From: JAPOXR01 sp965221935
GTDB taxonomy: Bacteria > Pseudomonadota > Alphaproteobacteria > Rhodobacterales > Rhodobacteraceae
Direction of reading: 5' to 3'
Length of the DNA: 64,000 nt
NCBI GenBank assembly: GCA_965221935.1
Contig: CBDCSZ010000046.1
Span: forward strand, 1 to 64,000
The position numbers and the translations under genes are program-made. Positions within the stretch are counted from its first letter, which is position 1, and each line of letters starts with the position of its first letter. The notes beneath the pieces are model-generated. The model was not told the origin of the DNA. It worked only from the letters and a program-made list of their open reading frames with translations, and made no database searches. This document shows positions 28,425-37,945 of this stretch, piece by piece.

Positions 28425-28804
28425 TCACAGCCAGATCGTACAAGTTCCCGGAGTGTGGTGTAATTCGTTGGCATTGCTCACGGAAAGAGGTTTCTGGGAA
28501 TTCCGGTCATTCGCTGTCCAATTCGGAAATGTGACTTCGCTGAGGAGTGTCGGAACAGGGTCGGCGTATAGCCCGTGCGACGGAGTGCTCTGCTGCACTT
28601 GATGATGAAGCTGCGCCCCGGATTCGGCAGGAAAGCGTCCAACGAATTTCAATTGCCAGACATGGCGCGCCAACCTAAAGTGCGTTTGTCACAGTCTGAA
28701 GGACGCCTGAAGCCGACGTATCAAGGAAGAAACAATCCCAAACCGATGTCTGAACGCCTAGTCCATGATTGCCGGCCCCCGGCAGTTAGGCACACACGCC
28801 AACC
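28425..28804. other. divergent intergenic region
   Basis: About 380 bp between two divergently oriented methyltransferase genes. Promoters for both should be here; none stands out. Confidence 0.4.
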
Positions 28805-29551
28805 ATGGTATGTGAGTGCGAGCACGACATTCGGCAAGTCTACAGCAAAATTCTCTACGCCATGTACTCGCAGAACAAGTTAAAAAAATACAGAATTCTT
28901 TCGCGATTCCCTGGGAGCTTAGGCCGGACCTATAGCCATAAACTGGCGCGCGCCAACAAATATGAGACGACACAAAAGAGGTTTTTTGCCGCGCTTAGTC
29001 AATGTTCAGGACTGACCTTTGTGGATATTGGCGCCAATGTCGGGGAGTACACAAATCTCATGGCGCCTCACGCCAGTCGCGTTGTTGCATTTGAACCCGA
29101 CCCGATTGCATTCAACAGGTTGAAGGTTGCCACATCAGAGTTTCGTAACGTAGAGCTGTTCCAGGCTGCGGCCGGATCTTCCAATAACAGAATTCCCCTC
29201 TATCGAACCAATCATTTCCCGAAAAATCCACTCCCCCAAACGCAAGCTTCATCCATTTTTACAGGAAGCCACATTGATCGGGAGAACTTTGTCGAGGTTC
29301 CGCAGATTGATATTGTGGCGTTTCTTTCTGATCTCAATTCAGAAATTGGCGTCATCAAGATTGACGCCGAAGGCGCAGAGGTGCCGATTTTAGAAGGAAT
29401 ATTTGACAATCAAGCATTGTTGGACCGCATTCGTTTCATTTTTGCCGAAACGCACGAACTGTTGTTTCCTGAGTTCAAATCGAGGTACGAAAAGCTGCAT
29501 GAGCGCGCTGCGCGAATCGAAAAGCCGTGCATAGATTTGTACTGGCATTAG
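28805..29551 (+). CDS. FkbM family methyltransferase
   Basis: A 248-aa SAM-dependent methyltransferase. Motif I FVDIGANVGEYTNLM, then VVAFEPDPIAFNRLK (motif II), FVEVPQIDIVAFL and VIKIDAEGAEVPILEGI are hallmarks of FkbM proteins, which methylate hydroxyls of sugars or polyketides. ATG 28805 has no good Shine-Dalgarno; ATG 28862 is an alternative. With the neighbouring rfb genes it probably decorates a surface glycan. Confidence 0.85.
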   Translation: MVCECEHDIRQVYSKILYAMYSQNKLKKYRILSRFPGSLGRTYSHKLARANKYETTQKRFFAALSQCSGLTFVDIGANVGEYTNLMAPHASRVVAFEPDPIAFNRLKVATSEFRNVELFQAAAGSSNNRIPLYRTNHFPKNPLPQTQASSIFTGSHIDRENFVEVPQIDIVAFLSDLNSEIGVIKIDAEGAEVPILEGIFDNQALLDRIRFIFAETHELLFPEFKSRYEKLHERAARIEKPCIDLYWH

Positions 29552-29663
29552 GCCGCTTCTGTGCAGGCGTCTGAATACACTTTATGCGTGTGGAAATTGG
29601 GCGAACCGGTTGCCGGGAAGCCCGGTCGGCATGGAACTTATATCCAAGGCCTGAGCGAATTGG

Positions 29664-30494
29664 CTAACCTTTAAGGCGCAGCACGTCATTCATGTCGTAA
29701 TCTCCGGCCTTGTTTTCAACTCCCCAGAGAGCCGCCTTGAAGGCGCCCTGGGCGAAAATCGCCCTGTCTGTGGCGATATGGCGAAGCACAATCCGCTCTC
29801 CAAGGCCTGCGAACACGACATCATGCTCGCCGACCACATCACCGCCCCTGATTGCTGAAAATCCAATATTGCCGCGCGTCCTTGGGCCGGTGTGGCCATC
29901 GCGCGCCCGGTCAAACGCATCGTGGGACGAAATCCCGCGTCCCGCAGCGGCTGCATCGCCCAACATCAGCGCCGTGCCCGACGGCGCATCGACCTTGTGC
30001 CGATGATGCGTCTCGACAATTTCAATATCAAAATCGTCATCCAGCGCCCTTGCCACTGTTTTCGTCAGTTGAACGAGAAGGTTGACGCCCAGGCTCATGT
30101 TGCCGGCGCGCACGATGACTGCCGAATTCGCGGCTTCAGCGATCTTTTTCAGATCGTCGGAATTCATCCCTGTGGTTCCGATGACATGGACAATTCCCGC
30201 TTCGGCGGCAAAACGCGCGTTCGCGACAGTGGAGCCAGGAGATGTGAAATCGAGGATCGCATCAACATCGGCGAATCCCTGGACCGGATTGTCGTGCACG
30301 ATGACGCCGGACCCGATGTTCGCAAAGTGAGTTTCCAAGGCGGTGCCGACCCATTCATGACCTGGCTGTTCGGTTGCGCCCGAAAGGCATGCCGCTTCGC
30401 TTGCGGCAACGGTTTCGACCAACATTCGCCCCATGCGGCCAGCGCAGCCGGCGACGCCAAGTCTAGGCAAACCCGCAGGAAATTCTGTAGCCAT
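29664..30494 (-). CDS. dapB: 4-hydroxy-tetrahydrodipicolinate reductase
   Basis: NAD(P)H-dependent reduction in the lysine/diaminopimelate pathway, cytoplasmic. 276 aa. The N-terminal GVAGCAGRMGRMLVETV binds the cofactor. ILDFTSPGSTVANARFA, HVIGTTGMNSDDL, VRAGNMSLGVNLLVQL and EIVETHHRHKVDAPSGTALMLG contain the catalytic His-His and the substrate-binding Lys. ATG 30494 has gaggag about 10 bp upstream. It marks return from the polysaccharide island to housekeeping DNA. Confidence 0.95.
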   Translation of the reverse strand: MATEFPAGLPRLGVAGCAGRMGRMLVETVAASEAACLSGATEQPGHEWVGTALETHFANIGSGVIVHDNPVQGFADVDAILDFTSPGSTVANARFAAEAGIVHVIGTTGMNSDDLKKIAEAANSAVIVRAGNMSLGVNLLVQLTKTVARALDDDFDIEIVETHHRHKVDAPSGTALMLGDAAAAGRGISSHDAFDRARDGHTGPRTRGNIGFSAIRGGDVVGEHDVVFAGLGERIVLRHIATDRAIFAQGAFKAALWGVENKAGDYDMNDVLRLKG

Positions 30495-30873
30495 GACCGG
30501 CGCTCCTCGAATTGCTCAGGGTTCAGATTTGAACTGACAATCTATGCGCAATTGAACCTGCTTCGTCCACCCCGGACAGCAGTCGAAAGCTGAATCGGAC
30601 GGCTGCGCGAAAGCATGTCCCGGACTGGCCGGCGCGGGTGGGGACGCATAGGCAAACACCGCCGCTGTCGGAGGATGGCGTTCAATCCTTATGTTCCGAG
30701 GTCTATATCCAGCTTCTTCAAGAGCTCTGAAATCGACCGTGAACCTGCGGATTCTGCTGTCGGCAGGCTTTCCTTTCTGCAAAACCTGTATATGTAGGCA
30801 CTCGTTTACGAGCGGCTGAGCACCGCGCAGCATGGTGTGGCTGGACGACATCCCGGCCGGCGCTTTTTGACAC
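30495..30873. other. divergent intergenic region upstream of rpsO
   Basis: About 380 bp between divergent dapB and rpsO, without a supportable gene. In many alphaproteobacteria truB lies directly upstream of rpsO; no trace is seen here. Confidence 0.45.
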
Positions 30874-30886
30874 GAAGGAGTAATTG

Positions 30887-31156
30887 ATGTCGATCACTGC
30901 TGAGAAGAAGTCTGAACTCATCAAGGATTATGCGGTGAAGGAAGGCGACACTGGATCGCCGGAAGTGCAGGTCGCAATCCTTTCCACACGAATAGCTGCC
31001 CTGACAGAACATTTCAGGACTCACAAAAAAGACGACCATTCCCGAAGAGGGCTGTTCAAACTGATCGCCCGGCGCAGAAAGCTGTTGGACTATGTCAAGT
31101 CCGGGGATGAGCAGAGATACAAGGATCTCATCGGCAGGCTGGGATTGCGCCGATAG
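30887..31156 (+). CDS. rpsO: 30S ribosomal protein S15
   Basis: 89-aa ribosomal protein binding 16S rRNA in the small-subunit platform. The sequence from MSITAEKKSELIKDYAVKEG through DTGSPEVQVAILSTRI, HKKDDHSRRGLFKLIARRRKLLDY and RYKDLIGRLGLRR is a full S15. ATG 30887 has aaggag 7 bp upstream; a TTG one codon earlier is not needed. pnp follows 200 bp later in the same direction, the usual rpsO-pnp order. Confidence 0.98.
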   Translation: MSITAEKKSELIKDYAVKEGDTGSPEVQVAILSTRIAALTEHFRTHKKDDHSRRGLFKLIARRRKLLDYVKSGDEQRYKDLIGRLGLRR

Positions 31157-31356
31157 ACTTGAATGCCTGCAATCATGCAATCCGGCATGACAGGCGAATT
31201 TGACCCGCAGGAACCCGAAACGGACAGACTGTCCGACCGCCGCGCAGGCGGTTTCGGAGTGCCTGCGGGACAACGCATGACACAAATTGACATCAGCCTC
31301 TGAACCGCCGGAGCGACACAAAGACGGCGGCGCCGGGCTGAACTGAAAGGAAACAG

Positions 31357-33477
31357 ATGTTCGAGTATGTATCGAAATCAATTGAATGGGGCGGTGAGAA
31401 ACTGGTCCTCGAGACCGGCAGGATTGCCAGACAGGCGGACGGAGCTGTTCTCGCGACTCTAGGCGAGACCTCGGTTCTCGCTGCGGTCACCTATGACAAA
31501 TCCCCCAAGGCGGATCTGGATTTTTTCCCGCTCACCGTTCACTACTTGGAACGCTACTACGCGGCCGGCAAGGTTCCCGGCGGATTCTTTAAACGCGAAG
31601 CGCGACCCTCAGAGAAGGAAACTCTGACATCGCGTTTGATCGACCGTCCGGTCAGGCCGCTCTTCGTTCCGGGATTCCGGAACGAGGTCAACGTCATCTG
31701 CACGGTGCTGTCGCACGATCTCACAAATGATCCCGACATCCTGGCGATGATCGCCGCCTCGGCGGCCCTGACCATTTCGGGAGTGCCGTTCCGCGGACCG
31801 ATCGGCGCGGCGCGCGTCGGATTCTCAAATGGCGAATACGCGCTCAACCCCGCGGTCGCCGATATGCAGTCTCTCAGCCTTAACCCTGATCAAAGACTCG
31901 ATTTGGTGGTCGCCGGCACACGCAACGCTGTCATGATGGTGGAGTCGGAAGCCTACGAGCTTTCCGAAGAGGAAATGCTGGGCGCCGTGCAGTTCGGCCA
32001 TGACGCCATGCAGCCGGTCATCGATCTGATCATCGAACTGGCTGAAGCCGTCGCCGTGCCGCCGTTTGAATTCGAGACGCCGGACTATTCCGAATTGCTG
32101 GACCGCGTCAGAGACGCCGGCTCGGAAGAAATGAGCGCGGCGTTCGCGGTCAGGGATAAACTCGAACGGCAGGAGGCCATCTCCGATGCCCGGTCTGCAA
32201 TCAAACGCGCGCTCAGCGACAGCGATACCGAAGACCGCAATCTGCCGGACGCGATCAAGAAACTGGAATCCGAAATCCTTCGCGGCACGATCATCAGCGG
32301 CGGTTCGCGGATCGACGGCCGCAGCCGCGGGGACGTGCGTGCCATTGACTGCGAGGTCGGGCTGCTGCCGCGGACGCACGGGTCGGCATTGTTCACCCGG
32401 GGCGAGACGCAGGCACTGGCGGTCACCACGCTCGGCACCGGCGAAGACGAACAGATTGTGGATGCGCTGCACGGGAATTTTCGGGCAAACTTTATGCTCC
32501 ACTACAACTTTCCTTCCTATTCCGTCGGCGAAACCGGAAGGCTCGGCCCGCCGGGACGGCGTGAGATCGGGCACGGCAAGCTTGCGTGGCGCGCCCTGCA
32601 GGCTGTGCTGCCGAACCCGACAGACTTTCCGTACACGGTCAGGGTGGTCTCCGAGATCACGGAATCCAACGGCTCCTCTTCGATGGCGACAGTCTGCGGT
32701 TCCTCGCTTTCGATGATGGACGCCGGCGTGCCGTTGAAGGCGCCTGTTGCGGGTGTCGCGATGGGGCTGATTTTGGAAAACGACGGTCAGTTTGCCATTC
32801 TCACCGACATTCTCGGCGATGAAGACCATCTTGGCGATATGGATTTCAAAGTCGCCGGAACCGAGAACGGCATCACATCGCTGCAAATGGATATCAAAAT
32901 CGCCGGCATTACCGGCGAGATCATGGAACAGGCCCTCGCGCAGGCGCGCGGCGGCCGGATGCACATCCTTGGCGAAATGTCGAAGTCGCTGACTGAGGCC
33001 GGCGATTTCTCAGCTTACGCGCCGCGCATCAAATCCATGAGCATTCCGGTCGACAAGATCAGGGAGGTCATCGGAACCGGTGGCAAGGTTATCCGGGAAA
33101 TCGTCGAGACCTCAGGCGCCAAGGTCGATGTCGGTGAAGACGGCACAATCAAGATCGCGTCTTCGGACGGCGCAGCGATCGACAAGGCGCACAACATGAT
33201 CCATGCGATTGTCGCGGAACCGGAAGTCGGCCAGGTCTATAACGGAAAAGTTGTCAAACTTGTGGACTTTGGAGCATTTGTAAACTTTTTCGGCAAGCGT
33301 GACGGATTGGTGCATGTCAGTCAGATCCTGGACCGGCGACTCGGACATCCTTCCGAAGTTCTGAAGGAAGGCCAGGACGTCAAGGTGAAGCTCATCGGTC
33401 TTGACGATCGCGGAAAGGTCAGGCTGTCAATGAAAGTGGTCGACCAGACCACGGGCGAAGAGCGCAGACGCCGCTGA
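31357..33477 (+). CDS. pnp: polyribonucleotide nucleotidyltransferase (PNPase)
   Basis: 3'-5' phosphorolytic exoribonuclease and degradosome component, 706 aa, normal length. Two RNase PH domains: GRIARQADGAVLATLGETSVL with the FKREARPSEKETL loop in the first, and GRSRGDVRAIDCEVGLLPR, LFTRGETQALAVTTLG, ESNGSSSMATVCGSSLSMMDAG with the catalytic Asp region DMDFKVAGT in the second. Then comes a KH domain (IREVIGTGGKVIREIVE) and a C-terminal S1 domain (VYNGKVVKLVDFGAFVNFF). ATG 31357 has aaaggaaa upstream. Confidence 0.98.
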   Translation: MFEYVSKSIEWGGEKLVLETGRIARQADGAVLATLGETSVLAAVTYDKSPKADLDFFPLTVHYLERYYAAGKVPGGFFKREARPSEKETLTSRLIDRPVRPLFVPGFRNEVNVICTVLSHDLTNDPDILAMIAASAALTISGVPFRGPIGAARVGFSNGEYALNPAVADMQSLSLNPDQRLDLVVAGTRNAVMMVESEAYELSEEEMLGAVQFGHDAMQPVIDLIIELAEAVAVPPFEFETPDYSELLDRVRDAGSEEMSAAFAVRDKLERQEAISDARSAIKRALSDSDTEDRNLPDAIKKLESEILRGTIISGGSRIDGRSRGDVRAIDCEVGLLPRTHGSALFTRGETQALAVTTLGTGEDEQIVDALHGNFRANFMLHYNFPSYSVGETGRLGPPGRREIGHGKLAWRALQAVLPNPTDFPYTVRVVSEITESNGSSSMATVCGSSLSMMDAGVPLKAPVAGVAMGLILENDGQFAILTDILGDEDHLGDMDFKVAGTENGITSLQMDIKIAGITGEIMEQALAQARGGRMHILGEMSKSLTEAGDFSAYAPRIKSMSIPVDKIREVIGTGGKVIREIVETSGAKVDVGEDGTIKIASSDGAAIDKAHNMIHAIVAEPEVGQVYNGKVVKLVDFGAFVNFFGKRDGLVHVSQILDRRLGHPSEVLKEGQDVKVKLIGLDDRGKVRLSMKVVDQTTGEERRRR

Positions 33478-33541
33478 TCGCCGCATGACCTGAGAAACCC
33501 GGAAGCAGCGGCCGGCGCCCATCGCCGCGCCGCTGCCGCCG

Positions 33542-34621
33542 CTATTCTTCAGCCGACCAGTCGCCGCTCTGCATCTCGCGCAGCCGGGAAGCGGTTCTTT
33601 GAAACTCGAAGGAGCCGGCGCCTTCAACATAGAGTTTCTCAGGCTGTGCGGCCGCTGAGGCAACCAGCCGCACTCTCGCTTCGTAAAGGGCGTCGATCAG
33701 CATCACGAACCTCCGCGCTTCGTTGTAGTTGGAGCGCGAAAGCAGCGGTATATTCTCGATGATCAGGGCGCGGACAGACTTGGCGATCGCCAGGAAATCC
33801 GCCGGACCGTAGGGCTGACCGCACAGATCCCAGAATTCGGCGCGGGCAACGCCATTGCGGTATTGATCCAGGACAACGGTTCTTCCTTTGACAATCAGGT
33901 TGAATTCCTCCGCCCGCCCGTCCGCCATCCGGGACCACAGGAGGTCAATCTGTTCCGCCGCCGCAGGATTGGCCGGCACGAAAAACATCTGCTCGCCGAC
34001 AAGTCGGTTCTGACGGTAATCGGTAACACTGCCGATTTCGTGGACGACGAGGTTTGAACGGATGAGCTCAATGAACGGCAGAAACAGCTGCCGGTTGAGA
34101 CCGTCTTTGTAGAGATCTTCCGGCGGCCGGTTTGACGTGGTGCAGACGACGGTGCCCCTCTCCATCAACAGCTCGAACAGGCGGCCGACGATCACCGCAT
34201 CGGCGATGTCATCGATCTGACACTCGTCCAGGCAGAGCAGTTTCGCCTGGTCGGAAAGCTCTTCAGCGACCGGTTTGACCGCATCGTCCACTCCGGTTTC
34301 GCGCGCTTCTTTCATCTTTGTGTGGGCGAGCTGCATAAATTCGAGAAAATGCCGGCGCATCTTCGTTTCGACCGCGCTGTGGGCGAAAAACATGTCCATC
34401 AGCATGGACTTTCCGCGCCCGACACCGCCCCAGAGATACAGCCCATTTATGGCAGACGCTGACTTTCGGAACCCGAACAGGCCGCGTTTCCTGGCGGAAG
34501 CCGCGGCAAGCTGATTCTCGAGATCGTTCAGCCGGCCGGCTGCCGCCTGCTGCTCCGCATCCTCCTGGAAACTCCCGGAAGCAATCTGGCTCATATAGGC
34601 TGCAAGGAATTCCGATTGCAT
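33542..34621 (-). CDS. zapE: cell division protein ZapE (AFG1-family ATPase)
   Basis: A 359-aa AFG1/ZapE P-loop ATPase associated with the division ring. Walker A GGVGRGKSMLMDMFF, Walker B KLLCLDECQIDDIADA and sensor TSNRPPEDLYKDGLNR are clear, as is the C-terminal LLSRSNYNEARRFVMLIDALYEARVRL of the family. ATG 34621 (a TTG one codon earlier is open). Convergent with pnp, 64 bp apart. Confidence 0.92.
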   Translation of the reverse strand: MQSEFLAAYMSQIASGSFQEDAEQQAAAGRLNDLENQLAAASARKRGLFGFRKSASAINGLYLWGGVGRGKSMLMDMFFAHSAVETKMRRHFLEFMQLAHTKMKEARETGVDDAVKPVAEELSDQAKLLCLDECQIDDIADAVIVGRLFELLMERGTVVCTTSNRPPEDLYKDGLNRQLFLPFIELIRSNLVVHEIGSVTDYRQNRLVGEQMFFVPANPAAAEQIDLLWSRMADGRAEEFNLIVKGRTVVLDQYRNGVARAEFWDLCGQPYGPADFLAIAKSVRALIIENIPLLSRSNYNEARRFVMLIDALYEARVRLVASAAAQPEKLYVEGAGSFEFQRTASRLREMQSGDWSAEE

Positions 34622-34882
34622 CAATTGGACCGCATGCTGACCACCTGCTTGATGGCCTGCCCTATAACACGCTTTCCGTCACGTAACCCGCGCAGCAAAC
34701 AGCGGCGTTTGAATGCATCCCGAAGCGGCGGCGCTTCACAACAGAGCGGCTCGCGCCTTCGCCTTTGCCCAAATCAGACACAGGTTTTTCACCAGACTCG
34801 CCGCAGCCTTGCATGGTTTTCGCTTTGGAATTCCACCATTGGCACGAAGATTTCGATTTCGACCCGCAACGGAAGACAATCA

Positions 34883-35659
34883 ATGCCTCGCCATCGCACC
34901 GCCCAAAAATCCAAAACCCCCGGCATCTTCCTGTTCTGTGCCGCCGTTCTTGCGGTTCAGCCAACGGTTGCCGGCGACTCCGCTGATTTGTCGACAGGGT
35001 TCGCAATCGCCAAGAGGTCGGCCAGTTCAATCATCGGATCTGCGACCGACGGACTTCTGTGCCGCTACCAGGAAAGTGACGGCCTGCTGCACTGCAATTC
35101 CGCCGGCGGCGGTTCTTCCGCGCCGCAGGTGTATCTTGCGGAACGCACCCACAAACCGCAATTCCGCGGCTTCGGCAACAACACGGAAGGCAGGGTGACG
35201 GTCACGCTGGGCGCCCGATATGCCTTCCTCAATGCGGAAACCGATGAACCCATCGGGTCTGGTTCCGTCTCAGTGCACTGCAGACTGGCTCTGCAGTTTC
35301 AGATCGCGAGCGGCGACACATTCTGGATCTGGCACGATGAGATCCGATTTGGCGTCTCCGGAGCGACAGCGTATGTCGACTCGGATGGCGACGGCCATGC
35401 CGACTTTGCCGTGACCGGGCAATGGACAGGCCGCGTGAACGGGACTAGTCGCTGGTCAACGGTCAATCCAAACGACGCGTCCTACACAACTGCGCAGCGG
35501 GTTTACCCGGCGCGTCCCTTCTTCGGCACAACCGGCAGCCGTCGCCGCAACTGCCACAAATATGACGTCATTGTCGCGCAGCTGATCGACGCCTCATCAA
35601 TAATCAATTCTGATATCACCGGAACCATGCGCATCACTCTCGGAGTCACTGGCAACTGA
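34883..35659 (+). CDS. exported protein of unknown function
   Basis: 258 aa. A basic start and hydrophobic stretch (MPRHRTAQKSK, then FLFCAAVLAVQPTVAG) look like a signal peptide cleaved near residue 33. The mature protein is polar, rich in Gly/Ser/Thr, with YVDSDGDGHADFAVTG, an EF-hand/dockerin-like Asp loop that may bind calcium, and two cysteine-containing segments (LLCRYQ, LHCNS). The ATG at 34883 is chosen because it opens the signal peptide; the frame upstream is not credible. Family not recognised. It begins the region that contains the conjugation-like genes. Confidence 0.55.
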   Translation: MPRHRTAQKSKTPGIFLFCAAVLAVQPTVAGDSADLSTGFAIAKRSASSIIGSATDGLLCRYQESDGLLHCNSAGGGSSAPQVYLAERTHKPQFRGFGNNTEGRVTVTLGARYAFLNAETDEPIGSGSVSVHCRLALQFQIASGDTFWIWHDEIRFGVSGATAYVDSDGDGHADFAVTGQWTGRVNGTSRWSTVNPNDASYTTAQRVYPARPFFGTTGSRRRNCHKYDVIVAQLIDASSIINSDITGTMRITLGVTGN

Positions 35660-35804
35660 TCGGCCGGTTTGGGTTCAGCGCGGCGGGGGGGCCTGACGCG
35701 CCACGGCGGGGACGCTCCGCCAAAGAATACTCCGTGGGCAGCGGCCAGCACCGATCAGTTTACTTTGGAGATTGCGCGAAAAAGTGCCAACAGCCTCGGC
35801 TATC

Positions 35805-36155
35805 TCATTGGGATTCCAGAAAACGACGAATATAGGATGTGCCGAGCCCGACCACTGCACCGCTTAACATCAAGTCCTTCACATTTCCCAAACGCGCCTC
35901 GTCAAGCCAGTGTAATGTATCGGGTGCCAACATATGCCATCCCAATGTGGCTATGGCTGCGACTGCTATCAGGATAACGGCGATAAGCAACTCCCAGATC
36001 CCCCAGCCAACCAAGTTGCGCGTGATTTGATCCTGGGAGTGTGCGCTTCTTGCTTTCTGAAGATCTTGTTCCTCTGCCACTGCCTCTGTGTCGTCGCTTA
36101 AAGGCATGGATTTAGGACTGTTTACCGTCTTGTCTTCTCTTCCTTCATCCATCAT
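35805..36155 (-). CDS. small membrane protein, candidate toxin of a Panacea module
   Basis: 116 aa. The polar N-terminus (about 45 residues) is followed by a helix IWELLIAVILIAVAAIATLGW and a second hydrophobic stretch DLMLSGAVVGLGTSYI, ending RRFLESQ. It starts 7 bp after the stop of the Panacea-domain gene on the same strand, so the two form an operon. Panacea antitoxins are known to pair with many different toxins, some being small membrane proteins. The toxin call rests on this context only. Family otherwise unrecognised. Confidence 0.5.
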   Translation of the reverse strand: MMDEGREDKTVNSPKSMPLSDDTEAVAEEQDLQKARSAHSQDQITRNLVGWGIWELLIAVILIAVAAIATLGWHMLAPDTLHWLDEARLGNVKDLMLSGAVVGLGTSYIRRFLESQ

Positions 36156-36162
36156 CGTCCGA

Positions 36163-36617
36163 CTACTCGAAAAAATGAGCTTGAATCAAATCATTTGGGA
36201 TCACGGAATTTTTGCCTTTCCCATTCCAAGTCTGATGCCATGGAGAAACCTGCTGATGCGTAAGTGCGGACAACTGCACGCCTGAAAGTCCACCGTATGC
36301 TTGCAAGACTTGGTCGGCCAAATTCTCTTCAAACTTATCGAATCTGGGTGTCGGATCACCGAAAGGTCGCCGAATTTTCTTCTTTCCGTAGATTTTGACG
36401 CGATGATAGATGTCCGGCACCACAGGTCCTTGCCGCCACGCCTCCACAGGTTGTTATAGTAGGCGTGGCCGTACAGGCCGAGCATCCAACCGTGACAAAG
36501 GTAGGAGAGCATGATGACCGCTAGGGGCGTGAAGCCGCCTCCTGGCATAGTGCGACCCCGGCGAATCAAATAATCTGCCACGCCGTGCGCGTCGTGATTA
36601 GATGCTTCCCATTTCAT
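36163..36617 (-). pseudogene. Panacea (DUF4065/GepA-like) antitoxin with a frameshift
   Basis: Part 1 (from ATG 36617) reads HDAHGVADYLIRRG and LTP-like FTPLAVIMLSYLCHGWMLGLYG, the typical Panacea N-terminus. Part 2, in another frame from about 36450, reads EAWRQGPVVPDIYHRVKIYGKK, ENLADQVLQAYGGLSGVQLSALTHQQVSPWHQTW and GKNSVIPNDLIQAHFFE, the rest of the domain. A single-base indel near 36450 would join them. No homopolymer is at the break, so true inactivation or a sequence error are both possible. Confidence 0.78.
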
Positions 36618-36724
36618 TTGTCATGCTTGCCGAGAATCTTGATGATTGGCTATGGGGCCGAAAATTTTTTTTGTTCGCACGGCTTTCCGCCTGAAACTTT
36701 CCGCAATTTTCTACATGATCCTCT

Positions 36725-37945
36725 TTATCTTATGGGCTTCTGCATGCTGCGCAATGGAAGGCTGATGACATTGCTGGCCTCGTCCCCGATCGCGTTGTTT
36801 CGGCGCGCGCCGGATGTCAAACCCTCTTTCCGCGGGGAAGTTGTGTCCAAACCCTGAAATTCCGCGGCCAGCTGCCGCGTCGCCATCTGCCGCAGCGCGG
36901 GAACTTTCAATATGCCCATATTGTCGGCAATCTGCGCAAAGGTCTCGATCATCCAGGCGTGCATCGGATCCAAGCGGCGCCACTCCTCGATTCTGTCAAG
37001 TCCGTTGATGATCGTCGCATGGTCTCGTCCGCCGAGACAGCGGCCGATCTCAAACAGGCTGCGGCTGGTGACGCGCCGCATCACTGCCGCGGCCAGATAA
37101 CGGCCATGCAGGATATTCGCCCGCCGGTCCGGGCCCGTGAGGTCAGCCGGTTCCAGCTGGCAGGCGGTCGCCACAAAGCTGCGGACAGCGTTGAGATGAA
37201 CGGTTGATCCAACGGGCCGCAGCGGGCGCTGGCCGCCGACAAACCCGTCGAGCAGTTCAAGGTCGACCAAAGTCTTGACCGCCTTCCATCTGGTCAGAAC
37301 GTGTGTTCCGGTCCATTCCGGCTGCCGCGCATGTTCCGCCGCGGCGAGCTGCGACAACGCCTCATCGGGGCTGCACATCAAATATCCCTGGCGGGACGCA
37401 TGGTGAACGAGAGCATGAACGGCTTCCCACTGTATGCCGGGACTGCTGGCGGTATGCATCAGAAGATCAATGTCCTCACGACCGGCGCCGCGCTGTTCCG
37501 AGGCACCGGATGCGCACCAGCTCAGGTGACGCAAAAATCCCTGGATCTCGGAGTCGCGAATGGTCTTTGCGCGGTTGTCAGAACCGTAAAACCTCCACGA
37601 CACCAAAGGGGCGTATCCTGTCACCGGCTCCTTGGGCGCGGTGATGGCAACGCGGCACACCCGAGGCTCGACGGCAGGGATTTTTCGGTGGATCAGCGTC
37701 ATCAGCGAGGCCGCCCAGAAGGCGTCAACGCTGTTGGGAAGGACCACCCACATGGCCAGCGGCATCCCGCCATCCACGTCGCATGGTTTTTCGTCACCAA
37801 CCGCCACTTTCAGACTGTTTCGCCAAGGCCGGCTGGGCAACTCTTTCTGCAGACATTTCAACAGCCTGGCAGCAAGCCATTTGTGATTGGCGGCGACCTG
37901 CTTCGGCGGCCTCTGCCGCCAGCGAAATTTAACCTCGCGATCCAT
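36725..37945 (-). CDS. DnaA domain IV-containing protein without AAA+ domain (plasmid DnaA-like replicase candidate)
   Basis: 406 aa. The C-terminal third (about residues 275-375) matches DnaA domain IV: VRSFVATACQLEPADL, ILHGRYLAAAVMRRVTSRSLFEIGRCLGGRDHATIINGLDRI, where GGRDHATI is the DnaA-box-reading signature. No Walker A or B motif of the DnaA AAA+ domain exists. The N-terminal two thirds are unrecognised. Start ATG 37945 with cggagaag upstream; the frame is open to 38266 but without supporting features. DnaA-like replicases are a known plasmid replicase class in Rhodobacterales, so an origin of plasmid replication is a reasonable hypothesis. Confidence 0.72.
   Translation of the reverse strand: MDREVKFRWRQRPPKQVAANHKWLAARLLKCLQKELPSRPWRNSLKVAVGDEKPCDVDGGMPLAMWVVLPNSVDAFWAASLMTLIHRKIPAVEPRVCRVAITAPKEPVTGYAPLVSWRFYGSDNRAKTIRDSEIQGFLRHLSWCASGASEQRGAGREDIDLLMHTASSPGIQWEAVHALVHHASRQGYLMCSPDEALSQLAAAEHARQPEWTGTHVLTRWKAVKTLVDLELLDGFVGGQRPLRPVGSTVHLNAVRSFVATACQLEPADLTGPDRRANILHGRYLAAAVMRRVTSRSLFEIGRCLGGRDHATIINGLDRIEEWRRLDPMHAWMIETFAQIADNMGILKVPALRQMATRQLAAEFQGLDTTSPRKEGLTSGARRNNAIGDEASNVISLPLRSMQKPIR

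Noticed and set aside
31825..32964. 379-codon open frame on the minus strand
   Set aside because: Lies wholly inside pnp on the opposite strand.
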